Part shown: piece by piece, positions 49,593 to 59,350 of the stretch
Layout of the letters: each line of letters opens with the position of its first letter
Numbering within the stretch: position 1 is the stretch's first letter
Source of the DNA: Lysobacterales bacterium
GTDB lineage: Bacteria; Pseudomonadota; Gammaproteobacteria; Xanthomonadales; SZUA-36
Direction of reading: 5' to 3'
Assembly: GCA_014238945.1 (NCBI GenBank)
Contig: JABAAB010000070.1
Location: forward strand, 1 to 64,000
Length of the DNA: 64,000 nt
Made by a program: the position numbers and the translations under genes
The notes under the pieces: generated by a model
Told to the model about the DNA's origin: nothing
Database searches by the model: none
What the model saw: the letters and a program-made list of their open reading frames with translations, nothing else

Positions 49593-50773
49593 GGTGCTGC
49601 TTCCTGTTGCGAACCCTGTTGCTTCATATTTGCGATGGTCATCGGTTGCACGACATCACCGGTGTTGTTACCAAACGCGTTGCGGGTATAGGTCAAGACG
49701 GCGGCAATGTCGGTTACCACGAGTTTATCGCGCCAACCGCTCATCGCGGTTCCATCGCGGCCGTTCATGACCAGGTCGAGATGTGCATCGACAGGCCCGG
49801 TGGCAATCTCGCTTCCAGCCAATGCTGGAAATGCAGGCAAAAGGCCCTGACCGGCGGGCTGGTGACAGGTTGCGCATGCAGATTCGTATACTTCCTGGCC
49901 GTGCTGCATCAATTCCTGTCGGGTCCAAAGACGGTTCAGTTCCTGTTCCTGATCCCTGGATTCAGCCAGCTTCGACGCGATCCAGGACTCGAAATCAGCC
50001 TCACTCAGGGCTCGCACCACTATGGGCATAAAACCATGATCCTTGCCACACAGCTCTGCACATTGACCACGGTAGGTGCCGGGTGTTTTGATATTGGTCC
50101 AGGCTTCATTTACAAAACCAGGTATGGCGTCGCGCTTCCAGCCAAGATCGGGTACCCACCATGAGTGAATGACATCATCAGCGGTGATAAGAAATTTTAT
50201 TTTTCTGTTTACCGGTAGCACCAGTGGGTGATCCACGTCCAACAGGTAGTTATCGATGCTGCGGGGGTCAACGCCTGAATTCAGTTGACGTGCTGCATTG
50301 GATGCGGAGTCAAGACTGGAAATAAAACCAAGGTCATGATCGAGATACTCATATTTCCAGCGCCATTGAAACCCCGTGACTTTTATTGTCATCTCGGAGC
50401 CCGAGGAGTCTTCCATACGTACCAGTGCCAGTGTCGCAGGCAGAGACATGCCAACCAGGATCAGAACGGGAATAACGGTCCAGATGATCTCTGCGCGAGT
50501 TGAGTGACTAAATTTTGCAGCCTTATAGCCACGCGATTTTCGATGCAACACGATGGACGTGAACATGGCCGTAAATACACAAATACCTATGATCACGCAT
50601 ATCCACAGAACGATCATGTGCAATTCATAGTGATCAACACTTTGTGATGTTACGCCTTGCGGCATATTGATCTCGTTACCCGTCATGGCAGGGGCCACCA
50701 ATAGCAACCAGGTCGCGGCTGATACTGCCGCGAATACGGCCAGGCCAACGATGACGATATTTTCCTTTCTCAT
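49589..50773 (-). CDS. coxB: Cytochrome c oxidase subunit II with fused cytochrome c domain
   Basis: The 394-residue subunit II (also ctaC) has two N-terminal TM helices (about 55-78 and 95-118), FQWRWKYEY, and the CuA site H203 and C238-A-E-L-C242-G-K-D-H246 with M249. After about residue 285 comes a cytochrome c domain with C300-A-T-C-H304 and the probable axial M344 (GTAMSGW). Electrons thus pass from soluble carriers through the fused haem to CuA. It leads the cox operon; the 377-base gap upstream separates it from putA. Confidence 0.96.
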   Translation of the reverse strand: MRKENIVIVGLAVFAAVSAATWLLLVAPAMTGNEINMPQGVTSQSVDHYELHMIVLWICVIIGICVFTAMFTSIVLHRKSRGYKAAKFSHSTRAEIIWTVIPVLILVGMSLPATLALVRMEDSSGSEMTIKVTGFQWRWKYEYLDHDLGFISSLDSASNAARQLNSGVDPRSIDNYLLDVDHPLVLPVNRKIKFLITADDVIHSWWVPDLGWKRDAIPGFVNEAWTNIKTPGTYRGQCAELCGKDHGFMPIVVRALSEADFESWIASKLAESRDQEQELNRLWTRQELMQHGQEVYESACATCHQPAGQGLLPAFPALAGSEIATGPVDAHLDLVMNGRDGTAMSGWRDKLVVTDIAAVLTYTRNAFGNNTGDVVQPMTIANMKQQGSQQEAAP

Positions 50774-51150
50774 TAAAACCTGAGCCTCAATATTAATATA
50801 ACTTTAGTTATGCTGATTTGCGTCTTTGCGGCAGTGCTGACCGTCGATCTTTGGTATCAAAACTTGTCCGACCATACAGCCTGGATTTGTACAATCCATA
50901 GCGTAACTGGGACATGGCTCATTTGTGTACCGTAACCGAAAAACGTAAACAGATAATTGTAACTTTCTTGACAATGTGTGGGCAAGGATTTGCATTGCTT
51001 CTTCAACAACAATCGAATCAAATACGGATCGGCGCAAAATTCGCTGCTTCGGTGCTTGGTGTTTTGGCCGTTGATGACTAAACTTACTGTCCCTGTTCCA
51101 CCGTCGACAGTACCAGGACAGTATCCAATGAATATCAGGCAGACACCAAT
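50774..51150. other. Divergent coxB/putA intergenic region
   Basis: No credible gene lies in these 377 bases. Near coxB there is an AT-rich part with the inverted repeat ATAACT-TT-AGTTAT (50798-50811), well placed for coxB control. At 50883-50897 GGATT-TGTAC-AATCC is another short inverted repeat. TTGACA at 50968-50973 faces putA, but the hexamer 17 bases on (TGCATT) is a weak -10. Two minus-strand ORFs here (135 and 104 codons) have no recognisable features. Confidence 0.4.
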
Positions 51151-54100
51151 TTGACGGCCAACGCTGAACATCCAGTATTTCTGCGCCCGAATCCTGGCGA
51201 CAACGATCCACTACGTGACGACATAAATCGTCTGTACCATGCCGATGAGGCCGAAGTAATCAATTGGCTGGTTGCTTCCATCGGTCTGGACGAAGAGGCC
51301 CGAAGCAGGATAAACCTTGCTGCGCAAAACCTGGTGTTGAAGGTCAGAGCAAGCAAACACGAGCAAGGTGTGCTCGAGGCGTTTATGCAGGAATATGACC
51401 TGTCTTCCGAAGAAGGTGTGGTGTTGATGTGCCTCGCTGAAGCATTGTTGAGGATACCGGACGACGAAACCGCGGAAAAACTGATCGCGGACAAGCTCGC
51501 AGGTGCGGATTGGGAATCCCATTTGGGTCTGAGTTCATCCATCCTTGTAAATGCTGGTACCTGGGGTCTGATGCTAACCGGGAAACTGGTGCAACTGGGT
51601 TACAAGACCCAGAAAAGTGTGGGCAATGCCATTGCCAGACTGGTCAATCGAAGTGGTGAACCGATGGTCCGCACGGCCATTCGCCAGTCAATGAAAATTA
51701 TGGGTTTTCAGTTTGTAATGGGTAGAAATATCGATGAGGCGATGGATCGTGCTGAGAATAAGAAAAACCGGGACTATCGGTTCTCATTCGACATGTTGGG
51801 TGAAGCGGCTCTCACCGGTCCGGATGCAGAGCGGTATTTCCAGTCCTATAAGTCCGCAATCGAATCGATCGGCCGAAGAAATACCTGCGATGACATTTTT
51901 TCTGCAGCGAGTATTTCAGTAAAATTATCCGCACTGCATCCACGCTATGAATTTACCCAGCGTGATCGTGTAATCACAGAGTTGACGTTGAAACTTTCGG
52001 AATTGGCACATTTGGCCAAGACCTGCAATATTGCCCTGACCATTGATGCTGAAGAAGCGGACCGTTTGTTACTCGCGCTTGATGTTTTCGCCGTTGTACT
52101 CAAAGACAAGGGGCTCGTGGGTTGGGATGGATTGGGGATCGTAGTCCAGGCCTATCAGAAAATGGCGGGCGGTGTCATTACAATGCTGGAAGCACTCTCC
52201 AGTGAGACTGGTCACAGAATACCAGTCAGGCTGGTGAAGGGCGCTTATTGGGATACCGAGATCAAACACGCTCAGGTGGAGGGTTTCGATGGTTACCCGG
52301 TATTTACACGCAAGGCCAATACCGATGTTTCCTATATAGCCTGCGCTCGACTTCTGCTGCAAAAACGCCAGGCATTTTATCCACAGTTTGCTTCCCACAA
52401 TGCACACACCATTGCGACGGTGTTGGAATTGGCTGGCAATCGTCTGGACTATGAGTTTCAACGTCTGCACGGCATGGGTGAAGACCTGTACGCGGAGGTT
52501 CTCAAGCAGGAAGGGCACTGTTCTTGCCGTGTTTATGCACCGGTAGGCAGTCACGAGGACCTGTTGCCCTACCTGGTCAGACGCTTGCTTGAAAACGGTG
52601 CGAATACGTCGTTCGTTAACCGCATTATGGACGAGAAGCTTCCGGTTGAGAAAGTGGCTGAGGATCCGCTTGAAATCGTTGGGGCAACCAGTCCGGTTGC
52701 ACATCCGTCTATTCCATTACCGGCTGCTTTGTATGGTGACGAAAGACGCAACTCGCGCGGGGTGAACCTCGCGAACGATACACTTTTGGATGATTTGGCC
52801 AGTAGCATGCAGGTTTTTGCTGAATCCTGCAGTGATGTGGAACCATTGCTTGCCAGTCGGTCAGGCAGGAAATCAACTACGGGTTTGGTGGTCGAGCCCA
52901 TTGCGGATACGGACCCCACCTATCCTCAATCTGTAGTAGCCCGTGTTCGCCATACCAATGAATCGGAACTGAATGCGGCTGTCATTGCTGCACGGGACTT
53001 TGCCAGTGAGTGGGAGGCCACGCCGGTTGATGAGCGTGCCGGCGCACTGGAGCGTGCGGCAGATATGCTGGAACAACAGTTACCCGAATTCATGAGCCTG
53101 TGTGCCCGGGAAGCCGGCAAAACGGTTAATGATGCCATTGCCGAGGTGCGGGAGGCAGCGGACTTTTGCCGTTATTACGCCACCAGGGCACGGCAACAGT
53201 TTTCTTCACCACAGGTACTCGACGGTCCGACGGGTGAACACAATGAATTATCACTACACGGCCGTGGCGTTTTTGTTTGCATCAGCCCATGGAATTTTCC
53301 GTTGGCGATATTCATGGGGCAGGTTTGTGCAGCACTGGTTTCGGGTAATACGGTGTTGGCCAAACCCGCAGAACAGACCCCGTTAATTGCATTTCGGGCT
53401 ACTCAGATTCTGCACCAGGCAGGCATACCGCGAAATGCATTGCAGTTGTTGCCCGGGGATGGTGCAGGAGTGGGTGCGGGACTGACAAAGAATCCACAGA
53501 TCGACGGGGTAGCATTTACGGGTTCAACGCAGACGGCGAAAACCATCAACCTGTCATTGGCAGCCAGGGATGCACCCCTGGCCGTGCTGATTGCAGAAAC
53601 CGGCGGGCAAAATGTCATGCTTGTTGACAGTTCGGCCTTACCTGAACAGGTTGTCAGCGACGTTATAGGCAGTGCCTTCACCAGTGCGGGCCAACGTTGT
53701 TCTGCACTACGGGTATTGTATTTGCAGGAGGATGTGGCAGACAAAATTGAACACATGCTCGCGGGTGCGATGCAGGAACTGGTGGTGGGTGATCCGAGAA
53801 AATTGAGCACCGATATTGGCCCGGTGATCGATTCCCAGGCACTGGAAGTACTCAAAGCCCACGCAACACGGATGGAGAAAGAGGGACGGTTGATCGCCAG
53901 GGTACCCGTTGATCCCGACCTGTCAGGACACTTTTTCGCGCCCTGCGCCTATGCGATTGAATCCATTGAGCAATTACACACTGAAGTGTTTGGACCTGTG
54001 TTGCACGTGATCCGCTACCGGGCGCAGGAACTGAACCAGGTTATTGCCGCCGTAAACAATACCGGCTATGGTTTGACACTGGGTGTGCACAGCCGTATCG

Positions 54101-54333
54101 AATTGACACAAAAACAAATCACCACGCGTGCCAGAGTGGGTAATTGCTATATTAATCGCACCATGACCGGCGCGGTGGTGGGTGTACAACCTTTTGGTGG
54201 AGAAAGATTGTCGGGGACCGGGCCCAAGGCGGGTGGCCCGCATTACCTGTCAGGTTTTGCCACTGAGCGTACATTGACCGTGAACACGGCAGCGGTTGGT
54301 GGCAATGCGGGTTTGCTGGGGTTGGGCGAGTAA
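51151..54333 (+). CDS. putA: Bifunctional proline dehydrogenase / L-glutamate gamma-semialdehyde dehydrogenase
   Basis: The 1060-residue PutA has the helical arm/alpha domain (1-170), an FAD-binding proline dehydrogenase barrel (about 190-500; [50 protein letters not shown]) and an aldehyde dehydrogenase domain (about 560-1050) with catalytic Glu in AETGGQN (about 816) and Cys in [10 protein letters not shown] (about 850). It oxidises proline to glutamate. The RHH DNA-binding domain of trifunctional E. coli PutA is absent, so it should not repress itself. The start is TTG at 51151; no upstream ATG fits. Confidence 0.95.
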   Translation: MTANAEHPVFLRPNPGDNDPLRDDINRLYHADEAEVINWLVASIGLDEEARSRINLAAQNLVLKVRASKHEQGVLEAFMQEYDLSSEEGVVLMCLAEALLRIPDDETAEKLIADKLAGADWESHLGLSSSILVNAGTWGLMLTGKLVQLGYKTQKSVGNAIARLVNRSGEPMVRTAIRQSMKIMGFQFVMGRNIDEAMDRAENKKNRDYRFSFDMLGEAALTGPDAERYFQSYKSAIESIGRRNTCDDIFSAASISVKLSALHPRYEFTQRDRVITELTLKLSELAHLAKTCNIALTIDAEEADRLLLALDVFAVVLKDKGLVGWDGLGIVVQAYQKMAGGVITMLEALSSETGHRIPVRLVKGAYWDTEIKHAQVEGFDGYPVFTRKANTDVSYIACARLLLQKRQAFYPQFASHNAHTIATVLELAGNRLDYEFQRLHGMGEDLYAEVLKQEGHCSCRVYAPVGSHEDLLPYLVRRLLENGANTSFVNRIMDEKLPVEKVAEDPLEIVGATSPVAHPSIPLPAALYGDERRNSRGVNLANDTLLDDLASSMQVFAESCSDVEPLLASRSGRKSTTGLVVEPIADTDPTYPQSVVARVRHTNESELNAAVIAARDFASEWEATPVDERAGALERAADMLEQQLPEFMSLCAREAGKTVNDAIAEVREAADFCRYYATRARQQFSSPQVLDGPTGEHNELSLHGRGVFVCISPWNFPLAIFMGQVCAALVSGNTVLAKPAEQTPLIAFRATQILHQAGIPRNALQLLPGDGAGVGAGLTKNPQIDGVAFTGSTQTAKTINLSLAARDAPLAVLIAETGGQNVMLVDSSALPEQVVSDVIGSAFTSAGQRCSALRVLYLQEDVADKIEHMLAGAMQELVVGDPRKLSTDIGPVIDSQALEVLKAHATRMEKEGRLIARVPVDPDLSGHFFAPCAYAIESIEQLHTEVFGPVLHVIRYRAQELNQVIAAVNNTGYGLTLGVHSRIELTQKQITTRARVGNCYINRTMTGAVVGVQPFGGERLSGTGPKAGGPHYLSGFATERTLTVNTAAVGGNAGLLGLGE

Positions 54334-54390
54334 ACTGATGGAATCCGGATATTCTTGTTGCGACCAGAACGGTTGTTGAGGGCCTGAGTT

Positions 54391-56043
54391 ATGTACTTAC
54401 GTTACTTTGGTCTCAATGAAGCTCCGTTTTCAATCACACCTGATCCGGCATTTGTATTTCTGAGTCCGCGTCACCGGGACGCTCTGGCACACCTGATGTA
54501 TGGTATTGGCAAGGGTGGCAGTGGTGGTTTTGTCCAGCTAACCGGAGAAGTCGGCACCGGAAAAACCACGCTTTGCCGTTGTCTGCTTGAGCAGGTCCCT
54601 GATAACACCCGTATTGCACTTTTACTCAACCCGCTGGTATCACCACGTGAATTGCTGGCCGCCATATCCGAAGAACTGGGGATTGATGTCCGTGACACAC
54701 AGGACAGTTCCCGCTTGCTGGTTGACAATCTAAATCAATATTTACTCGGTGCACATCAACGTGGAGAGCGTGTTGTCATAGTAATCGATGAGGCTCAAAA
54801 CCTGAGTCCCGAAGCCCTCGAGCAGGTACGATTACTGACAAATCTTGAAACAAGCAAGGAGAAATTACTTCAAATTGTGTTGCTGGGGCAACCCGAATTG
54901 CGGGAATTGCTGCAACGCCGCAGTTTACGGCAACTGGCCCAGCGAATTACGGCCCGTTACCACCTGAGTCCTTTGGGGCACAGTGATACACACCTGTATG
55001 TTCGTCACCGGATGCAGGTCGCTGGCGCACAACGAAACCCGTTTCGACGCACTGCCATGAACGCGCTTTATCAACGTTCCCAGGGTATACCGAGATTGAT
55101 TAATATCATTGCGGACCGGTCGTTGGTTTCGGCATTTGCCAAGGAACGCGCCGAGGTCAATGCAGCGATGGTGCATGAGGCTGCCAATGAGGTGCAATTG
55201 GGTGAAAGGCAAATGCGGCGTAATCGCTGGCCATGGATCCTGGCGGCGGCGGCCCTCTCTGCCCTGGCAATCAGCATTTTTGTTCCGTTCCAACTGTCCG
55301 GAGAGCCGGAAGCCGAACCTGTGGTAAATCCTGAGACCACGGATGTCGCAACTCAGACCGGAACCCCGGCTGAGGAGATAAGCTCAGAGCAAAACCCGGT
55401 TGCAAATTTCTCTGCCAATACACCCCGCCAAATTTCGTTGCCGAGCTTGTTGGATTCGGACTGGCTGGATGCTCACCAGTCACAAGCGTGGCAGGGGCTC
55501 GCAGATGTTTGGCACGACAGCGGTGCCGCGTTGGCAATTCAGGCGGCCTGCGATGGAGACAACAGCCGTGGTTACGCCTGTTTGAGAGATCAGGGCAGTT
55601 GGTCAAAAATAGAGCGATTGGGGTTACCGGTGGTGCTGATATTGCAGGGGGAGTATCCTTCATTTCTGCTCTTGTTGGGTATGGCCGAAGGACGTTTACT
55701 GGTTGGCACTGCCACACAAAATATGACCGTTGCGAGGCAAGCGGTTGAGTCACGTTGGCTTGGCGCCTATCTCGCAGCCTGGCCCCAGGCACCTGGTTGG
55801 CCTTCTGTGGTAGCCAGGGGTGACAGTGGCTCTGCGGTGACAACCATAATTGAAATGGCGGCCCGTGTGGATATGCCTTACCATGGTGGACAGGTGTTTG
55901 ATGCCGCATTTGAGCGTTGGCTGAGGAGCTTCCAACTCCGCAATGGTCTGGATGCAGATGGCATCGTAGGCCGTAATACACTTCTTCACTTGATGACAGC
56001 TTCAATTGAGGACCCACAACTCCTGACAAGTTGGGAACAATAA
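54391..56043 (+). CDS. gspA: GspA/ExeA-type AAA ATPase with peptidoglycan-binding domain
   Basis: The 550-residue protein starts MYLRYFGLNEAPFSITPDPAF and has Walker A TGEVGTGKTT (51-60) and Walker B VVIVIDEAQNL in a cytoplasmic AAA domain. One TM follows (about 284-304), then a periplasmic part with a C39-like segment and a C-terminal peptidoglycan-binding helical domain (VFDAAFERWLRSFQLRNGLDADGIVGRNTLLHL). ExeA with ExeB inserts the type II secretion secretin through the wall. The next gene is gspB; no other gsp genes are in the window. Confidence 0.9.
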   Translation: MYLRYFGLNEAPFSITPDPAFVFLSPRHRDALAHLMYGIGKGGSGGFVQLTGEVGTGKTTLCRCLLEQVPDNTRIALLLNPLVSPRELLAAISEELGIDVRDTQDSSRLLVDNLNQYLLGAHQRGERVVIVIDEAQNLSPEALEQVRLLTNLETSKEKLLQIVLLGQPELRELLQRRSLRQLAQRITARYHLSPLGHSDTHLYVRHRMQVAGAQRNPFRRTAMNALYQRSQGIPRLINIIADRSLVSAFAKERAEVNAAMVHEAANEVQLGERQMRRNRWPWILAAAALSALAISIFVPFQLSGEPEAEPVVNPETTDVATQTGTPAEEISSEQNPVANFSANTPRQISLPSLLDSDWLDAHQSQAWQGLADVWHDSGAALAIQAACDGDNSRGYACLRDQGSWSKIERLGLPVVLILQGEYPSFLLLLGMAEGRLLVGTATQNMTVARQAVESRWLGAYLAAWPQAPGWPSVVARGDSGSAVTTIIEMAARVDMPYHGGQVFDAAFERWLRSFQLRNGLDADGIVGRNTLLHLMTASIEDPQLLTSWEQ

Positions 56044-56114
56044 AAGATTTATGGGCGATATTAACCTGTTCGATACCAGACATCTGATTCAGAACAATAA
56101 AAGGAACTCCTTCG

Positions 56115-56915
56115 GTGTCGATCCTGCTTGATGCACTTCGAAAGTCAGAACGGAGTCAAAAACCGATAGTAACCCCTGACATTCATTCGTCCGCCCCGTC
56201 AGACCCGGCTTCAAACCCACTTAACATCTGGTTGCTGGCGATTCTGCTGGTGATGGCGCTGGTGACCAGTGGCTGGATTGTATGGCGCCAGTACCAACCC
56301 GAGACCGATGCTTATCAACCACCGGTGTCACTTCCTTCCGAGGGTGTACGCACACAGACTGACGATACAGATTCGCCCGGCGGATTGACAGGCAATGAGA
56401 ACGCCAGCGTTGAGCCGGCGGCAGCAACTGTGCCGGACATTAATTCGCTAAGCAGACCAAGAACACCGGTAGAGACTTATCAAAGTTCAACCGGAGACAG
56501 TGGTTCCACAGACGCAATATCAGCCGCTTCAAGCGGCTCAGGATCTGCCGAACAGACCCAAGCAAAAAAATGGAGTTCAAATACCGACGATTCCTACTCA
56601 GACCCGACACCAGTAAAGCAACAAAACGCACCGGCTTCAAACGCAAAAGCGCGCGCTCCTGAGAGTATCTTGTCACCACCTCAAATTCCGGCTCCGATCG
56701 GTTTCTGGGAATTACCGGATTCAGTACGCGATCAGGTACCGGAAATCAAATTCAGCGTATTGGTGTATGCCCGCGACCCGTCCGACCGGTTCGTATTAAT
56801 CAATGGTGAGCGTTTGTCAGAAGGTGACACCTACATGCCCGGACTCATTGTTGAAGAGATTCGCCGTGATGGTGTCATATTCAGTTACCGACTTTACCGG
56901 TTCCTGATTGAATGA
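56115..56915 (+). CDS. gspB: General secretion pathway protein GspB
   Basis: The 266-residue protein begins MSILLDALRKSERSQK, the usual GspB cytoplasmic head, has one TM at 37-57, a long Ser/Thr/Pro-rich periplasmic linker (about 60-195), and the GspB C-terminal domain WELPDSVRDQVPEIKFSVLVYARDPSDRFVLINGERLSEGDTY. The start is GTG at 56115 after AAGGAA. It partners GspA in secretin assembly. Confidence 0.88.
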   Translation: MSILLDALRKSERSQKPIVTPDIHSSAPSDPASNPLNIWLLAILLVMALVTSGWIVWRQYQPETDAYQPPVSLPSEGVRTQTDDTDSPGGLTGNENASVEPAAATVPDINSLSRPRTPVETYQSSTGDSGSTDAISAASSGSGSAEQTQAKKWSSNTDDSYSDPTPVKQQNAPASNAKARAPESILSPPQIPAPIGFWELPDSVRDQVPEIKFSVLVYARDPSDRFVLINGERLSEGDTYMPGLIVEEIRRDGVIFSYRLYRFLIE

Positions 56916-56993
56916 TAGTCCCCGGACAGAATTTTCAAGTTTGAGTACAGATTTGCACACAAATCGGAACGGTTTTATTTCACATTCTGCGAC

Positions 56994-57668
56994 ATGTTGA
57001 TCGGCCCCGAGGCATCACCCCGATTTCCCTGGGTGATACTGCTGATTTGCCTGATCTGCACCATTGCCAAGTTTCTTCATTCCAGTATGGATCCCGGGGC
57101 CCAGACTGCCATGCTGGAGTGGGGTGGTGCGCTCCCTACCCGTGTTTCGCAATTTTTCAGCCTGCCCATCGCTGCATGGAGTGATCATGGATTCCTGACA
57201 CTTTTCACTGCGTTGTTTATTCATGCAAGCTGGTTACATTTACTGGGAAATATGGTGTATTTATGGGTGTTTGGTCTGCCACTGGAACGCCGGTTGGGGT
57301 GGGCAGGGATGATATTCGTGTTCCTGTCCGGCGGCGCCCTGGCCAACCTGCTCGTATGTCTGCGTGTGCCGGAACTGGCCTCACCAATCGTCGGCGCCAG
57401 CGGAGCCGTATCGGCGGTGGTTGGCGCCTATCTCGGATTATTTCCAGGTCGGCGTATCGGTATGTTCCTGCCCTTGGGTCTGTACCTTCAGTTCGCCCGT
57501 ATCCCTGCCATACTGGTCATTGGCTCCTGGTTTACTCTGCAGTTGGTTTATACCGTAGTCGGCCCAATAACTGGGGTAGTGGCCTGGTGGACACACATGG
57601 CGGGATTTACACTGGGATTGATATTTGCCTTGCTTGTAAGGGCCGGCACTCAAATCAGATTGGGATAA
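56994..57668 (+). CDS. Rhomboid family intramembrane serine protease
   Basis: The 224-residue protein has about six TM helices and the rhomboid catalytic dyad: S136 in VGASGAVSAVVGAYLG and H201 in WWTHMAGFTLG, with HASWLHLLGNMVYLWVFG (conserved His and Asn) in TM2 and ERRLG in the L1 side. It should cut TM substrates in the inner membrane; the substrate is not known. It stands 78 bases after gspB and a few bases before the DUF1820 gene. Confidence 0.92.
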   Translation: MLIGPEASPRFPWVILLICLICTIAKFLHSSMDPGAQTAMLEWGGALPTRVSQFFSLPIAAWSDHGFLTLFTALFIHASWLHLLGNMVYLWVFGLPLERRLGWAGMIFVFLSGGALANLLVCLRVPELASPIVGASGAVSAVVGAYLGLFPGRRIGMFLPLGLYLQFARIPAILVIGSWFTLQLVYTVVGPITGVVAWWTHMAGFTLGLIFALLVRAGTQIRLG

Positions 57669-57671
57669 AAC

Positions 57672-58001
57672 ATGGCTAAAGAAAAATTGTTCCGGATTGC
57701 TTTTCTGAATCACGGAAAGGTATATGAATTATTTTGCACCGGGGTGTGCAGCAGTGGTTTATTGGGATTCATTGAGGTTTCCGGCTTGGTGTTTGGAGAG
57801 AAAGATGGGGTGGTAATCGACCCGACAGAGGACAAGATGAGGGATGAATTCGATGGAGTCGAGATATTGCATTTGCCCATGCACAGCGTTTTGCGGGTTG
57901 AACAGGTAAGGAAAAAAGGCCAGGCGGTAATCCGCGACCGCGAGAGCGGAGAAAAGGTTACACCATTTCCGCTGTCACCCGGTAGCCGTTCGAGGCTTTG
58001 A
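57672..58001 (+). CDS. DUF1820 family protein
   Basis: The 109-residue soluble protein MAKEKLFRIAFLNHGKVYELF has the DUF1820 pattern: SSGLLGFIEVSGLVFGEKDGVVIDPTEDKMRDEFDGVEILHLPMHSVLRVEQVRKKG. Similar proteins of about this size occur widely in gammaproteobacteria, often next to unrelated housekeeping genes. No function is established. It starts three bases after the rhomboid stop and ends 31 bases before convergent ctpA. Confidence 0.85.
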   Translation: MAKEKLFRIAFLNHGKVYELFCTGVCSSGLLGFIEVSGLVFGEKDGVVIDPTEDKMRDEFDGVEILHLPMHSVLRVEQVRKKGQAVIRDRESGEKVTPFPLSPGSRSRL

Positions 58002-58032
58002 ATATATCTGGCGGTAATTGTCTGACTGGGCC

Positions 58033-59313
58033 TTATCCATCTACAGCTTGCCGTCCTGCAGCAGAAAATTTGTTCGCGGCTTTGAGCAGGATTAATGCCT
58101 GGTGCATCGCGTAGTCGTCATTGGCGCTGACTTCCGAGGATGAAATTCGTGGACTGATTTGGCGTTCGCCACTCAGATGTCGTTCGAGATCCTCTTCACG
58201 TTTGCGAGCGTCAGTGTCTTCAACCAACTCAAACGGGACAATCTCCACGTCCGGAATGATACCTTCGGCCTGAATAGACCGGCCGGAAGGTGTGTAGTAT
58301 CGGGATGTGGTCAGACGCAGTCCTGATCCATTTCTCAAATTCAATACAGATTGGACAGAGCCCTTGCCAAAGGTTTTTTCTCCGACAATGACGGCGCGAC
58401 CCTGATCCTGCAGTGCCCCTGCCAGGACTTCGGATGCAGATGCTGACCCCCGGTCAACCAGAACCACCATGGGCACAGCGTCCAGCCATTGGCCGGGTGA
58501 AGCCGAGAACTCGAGTTGGTTGGGTGCACGACCACGGGTGTACATGATCAATCCCTGGTCAAGAAACCCGTCGGCCATATCAATTGCGGGCTTGAGCACA
58601 CCGCCAGGGTTACCACGCAGATCCAGCACCACCCCCAACATGGGCCGGTTGAACTGTTCCTTCATATGCTCAATTTGTTCCAGCAATTCCTCCGCACTGT
58701 TGCGGGTGAAGTGGGTAACACGAAAATAGCCGTAATCCTCGTCCACCGGTCGACTGAATACACTGTTGATGTTCACATAGTCGCGTAACAGCACGTGTTC
58801 CGATACCTCACCGTTTTTGCGCATGAAAGAGACTGTTACCTCGGACCCCAACTCACCACGCAAACTGTCGATCGCCATTTGCAGGTTCCGTCCCCCTATG
58901 GCCGAACCATCTATGGAGGTGATGACATCACCAAAGGTTACACCTGCTTTTTGTGCGGGGCCTTCATCTTTTACCGCAACCACGACAATCTTGCGGTCCC
59001 GGATAACTACCTCAACACCGATACCCGTGTAACGACCCTGGGAGTTGTTTTCCAATTGGCGGAATCTGTCTGCTTCCATGTATGACGAGTGTGGGTCCAG
59101 TTCCGAAAGCATGCCGCGGATCGCCGCGTTGAGCAGCGTGTGGTCATCAACTTCTTCAATGAAGTTGCTTCGCACCTGGTTAAATACGTCGGTGAATGAA
59201 CGCAGATCATCCAGAGATAATTGAGCCACTGGAGTTGCAGCCTCATCTTCAATAGCCCACCCTGATGATGTCAGCAGCAGGGTTAAAACCAGGTAATATT
59301 TTAGTCGCATCAT
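58033..59313 (-). CDS. ctpA: C-terminal processing protease CtpA (S41A)
   Basis: The 426-residue periplasmic protease has a signal peptide (1-20, SSGWA), a PDZ domain (about 95-170, GIGVEVVIRDRKIVVVAVKDEGPAQKAGVTFGDVITSIDG) and the S41 core with the SASASE nucleophile segment (290-295) and Lys317 in GEKTFGKGSVQ. It trims envelope proteins at their C-termini. The start could be either of two adjacent ATGs (59313, 59310). It follows envC by 37 bases in gpmI-envC-ctpA. Confidence 0.95.
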   Translation of the reverse strand: MMRLKYYLVLTLLLTSSGWAIEDEAATPVAQLSLDDLRSFTDVFNQVRSNFIEEVDDHTLLNAAIRGMLSELDPHSSYMEADRFRQLENNSQGRYTGIGVEVVIRDRKIVVVAVKDEGPAQKAGVTFGDVITSIDGSAIGGRNLQMAIDSLRGELGSEVTVSFMRKNGEVSEHVLLRDYVNINSVFSRPVDEDYGYFRVTHFTRNSAEELLEQIEHMKEQFNRPMLGVVLDLRGNPGGVLKPAIDMADGFLDQGLIMYTRGRAPNQLEFSASPGQWLDAVPMVVLVDRGSASASEVLAGALQDQGRAVIVGEKTFGKGSVQSVLNLRNGSGLRLTTSRYYTPSGRSIQAEGIIPDVEIVPFELVEDTDARKREEDLERHLSGERQISPRISSSEVSANDDYAMHQALILLKAANKFSAAGRQAVDG

Positions 59314-59350
59314 ATTGTTGCGTTCCTTATTTGCAATTGCTCAGCTGGAA

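Noticed and set aside
50804-51211. 135- and 104-codon minus-strand ORFs in the coxB/putA gap
   Set aside because: They are not pure shadows, so I looked twice. They lack a ribosome site, signal or domain, have scattered Cys/Trp and overlap the putA start; a real small gene seems unlikely but is not excluded.
52069-52704. 211-codon minus-strand ORF inside putA
   Set aside because: It is antisense to the proline dehydrogenase domain and has no supporting features.
55271-56083. 270-codon minus-strand ORF opposite gspA
   Set aside because: It is antisense to the C-terminal half of a recognised protein; the translation is Pro/Arg/His-rich without domains.
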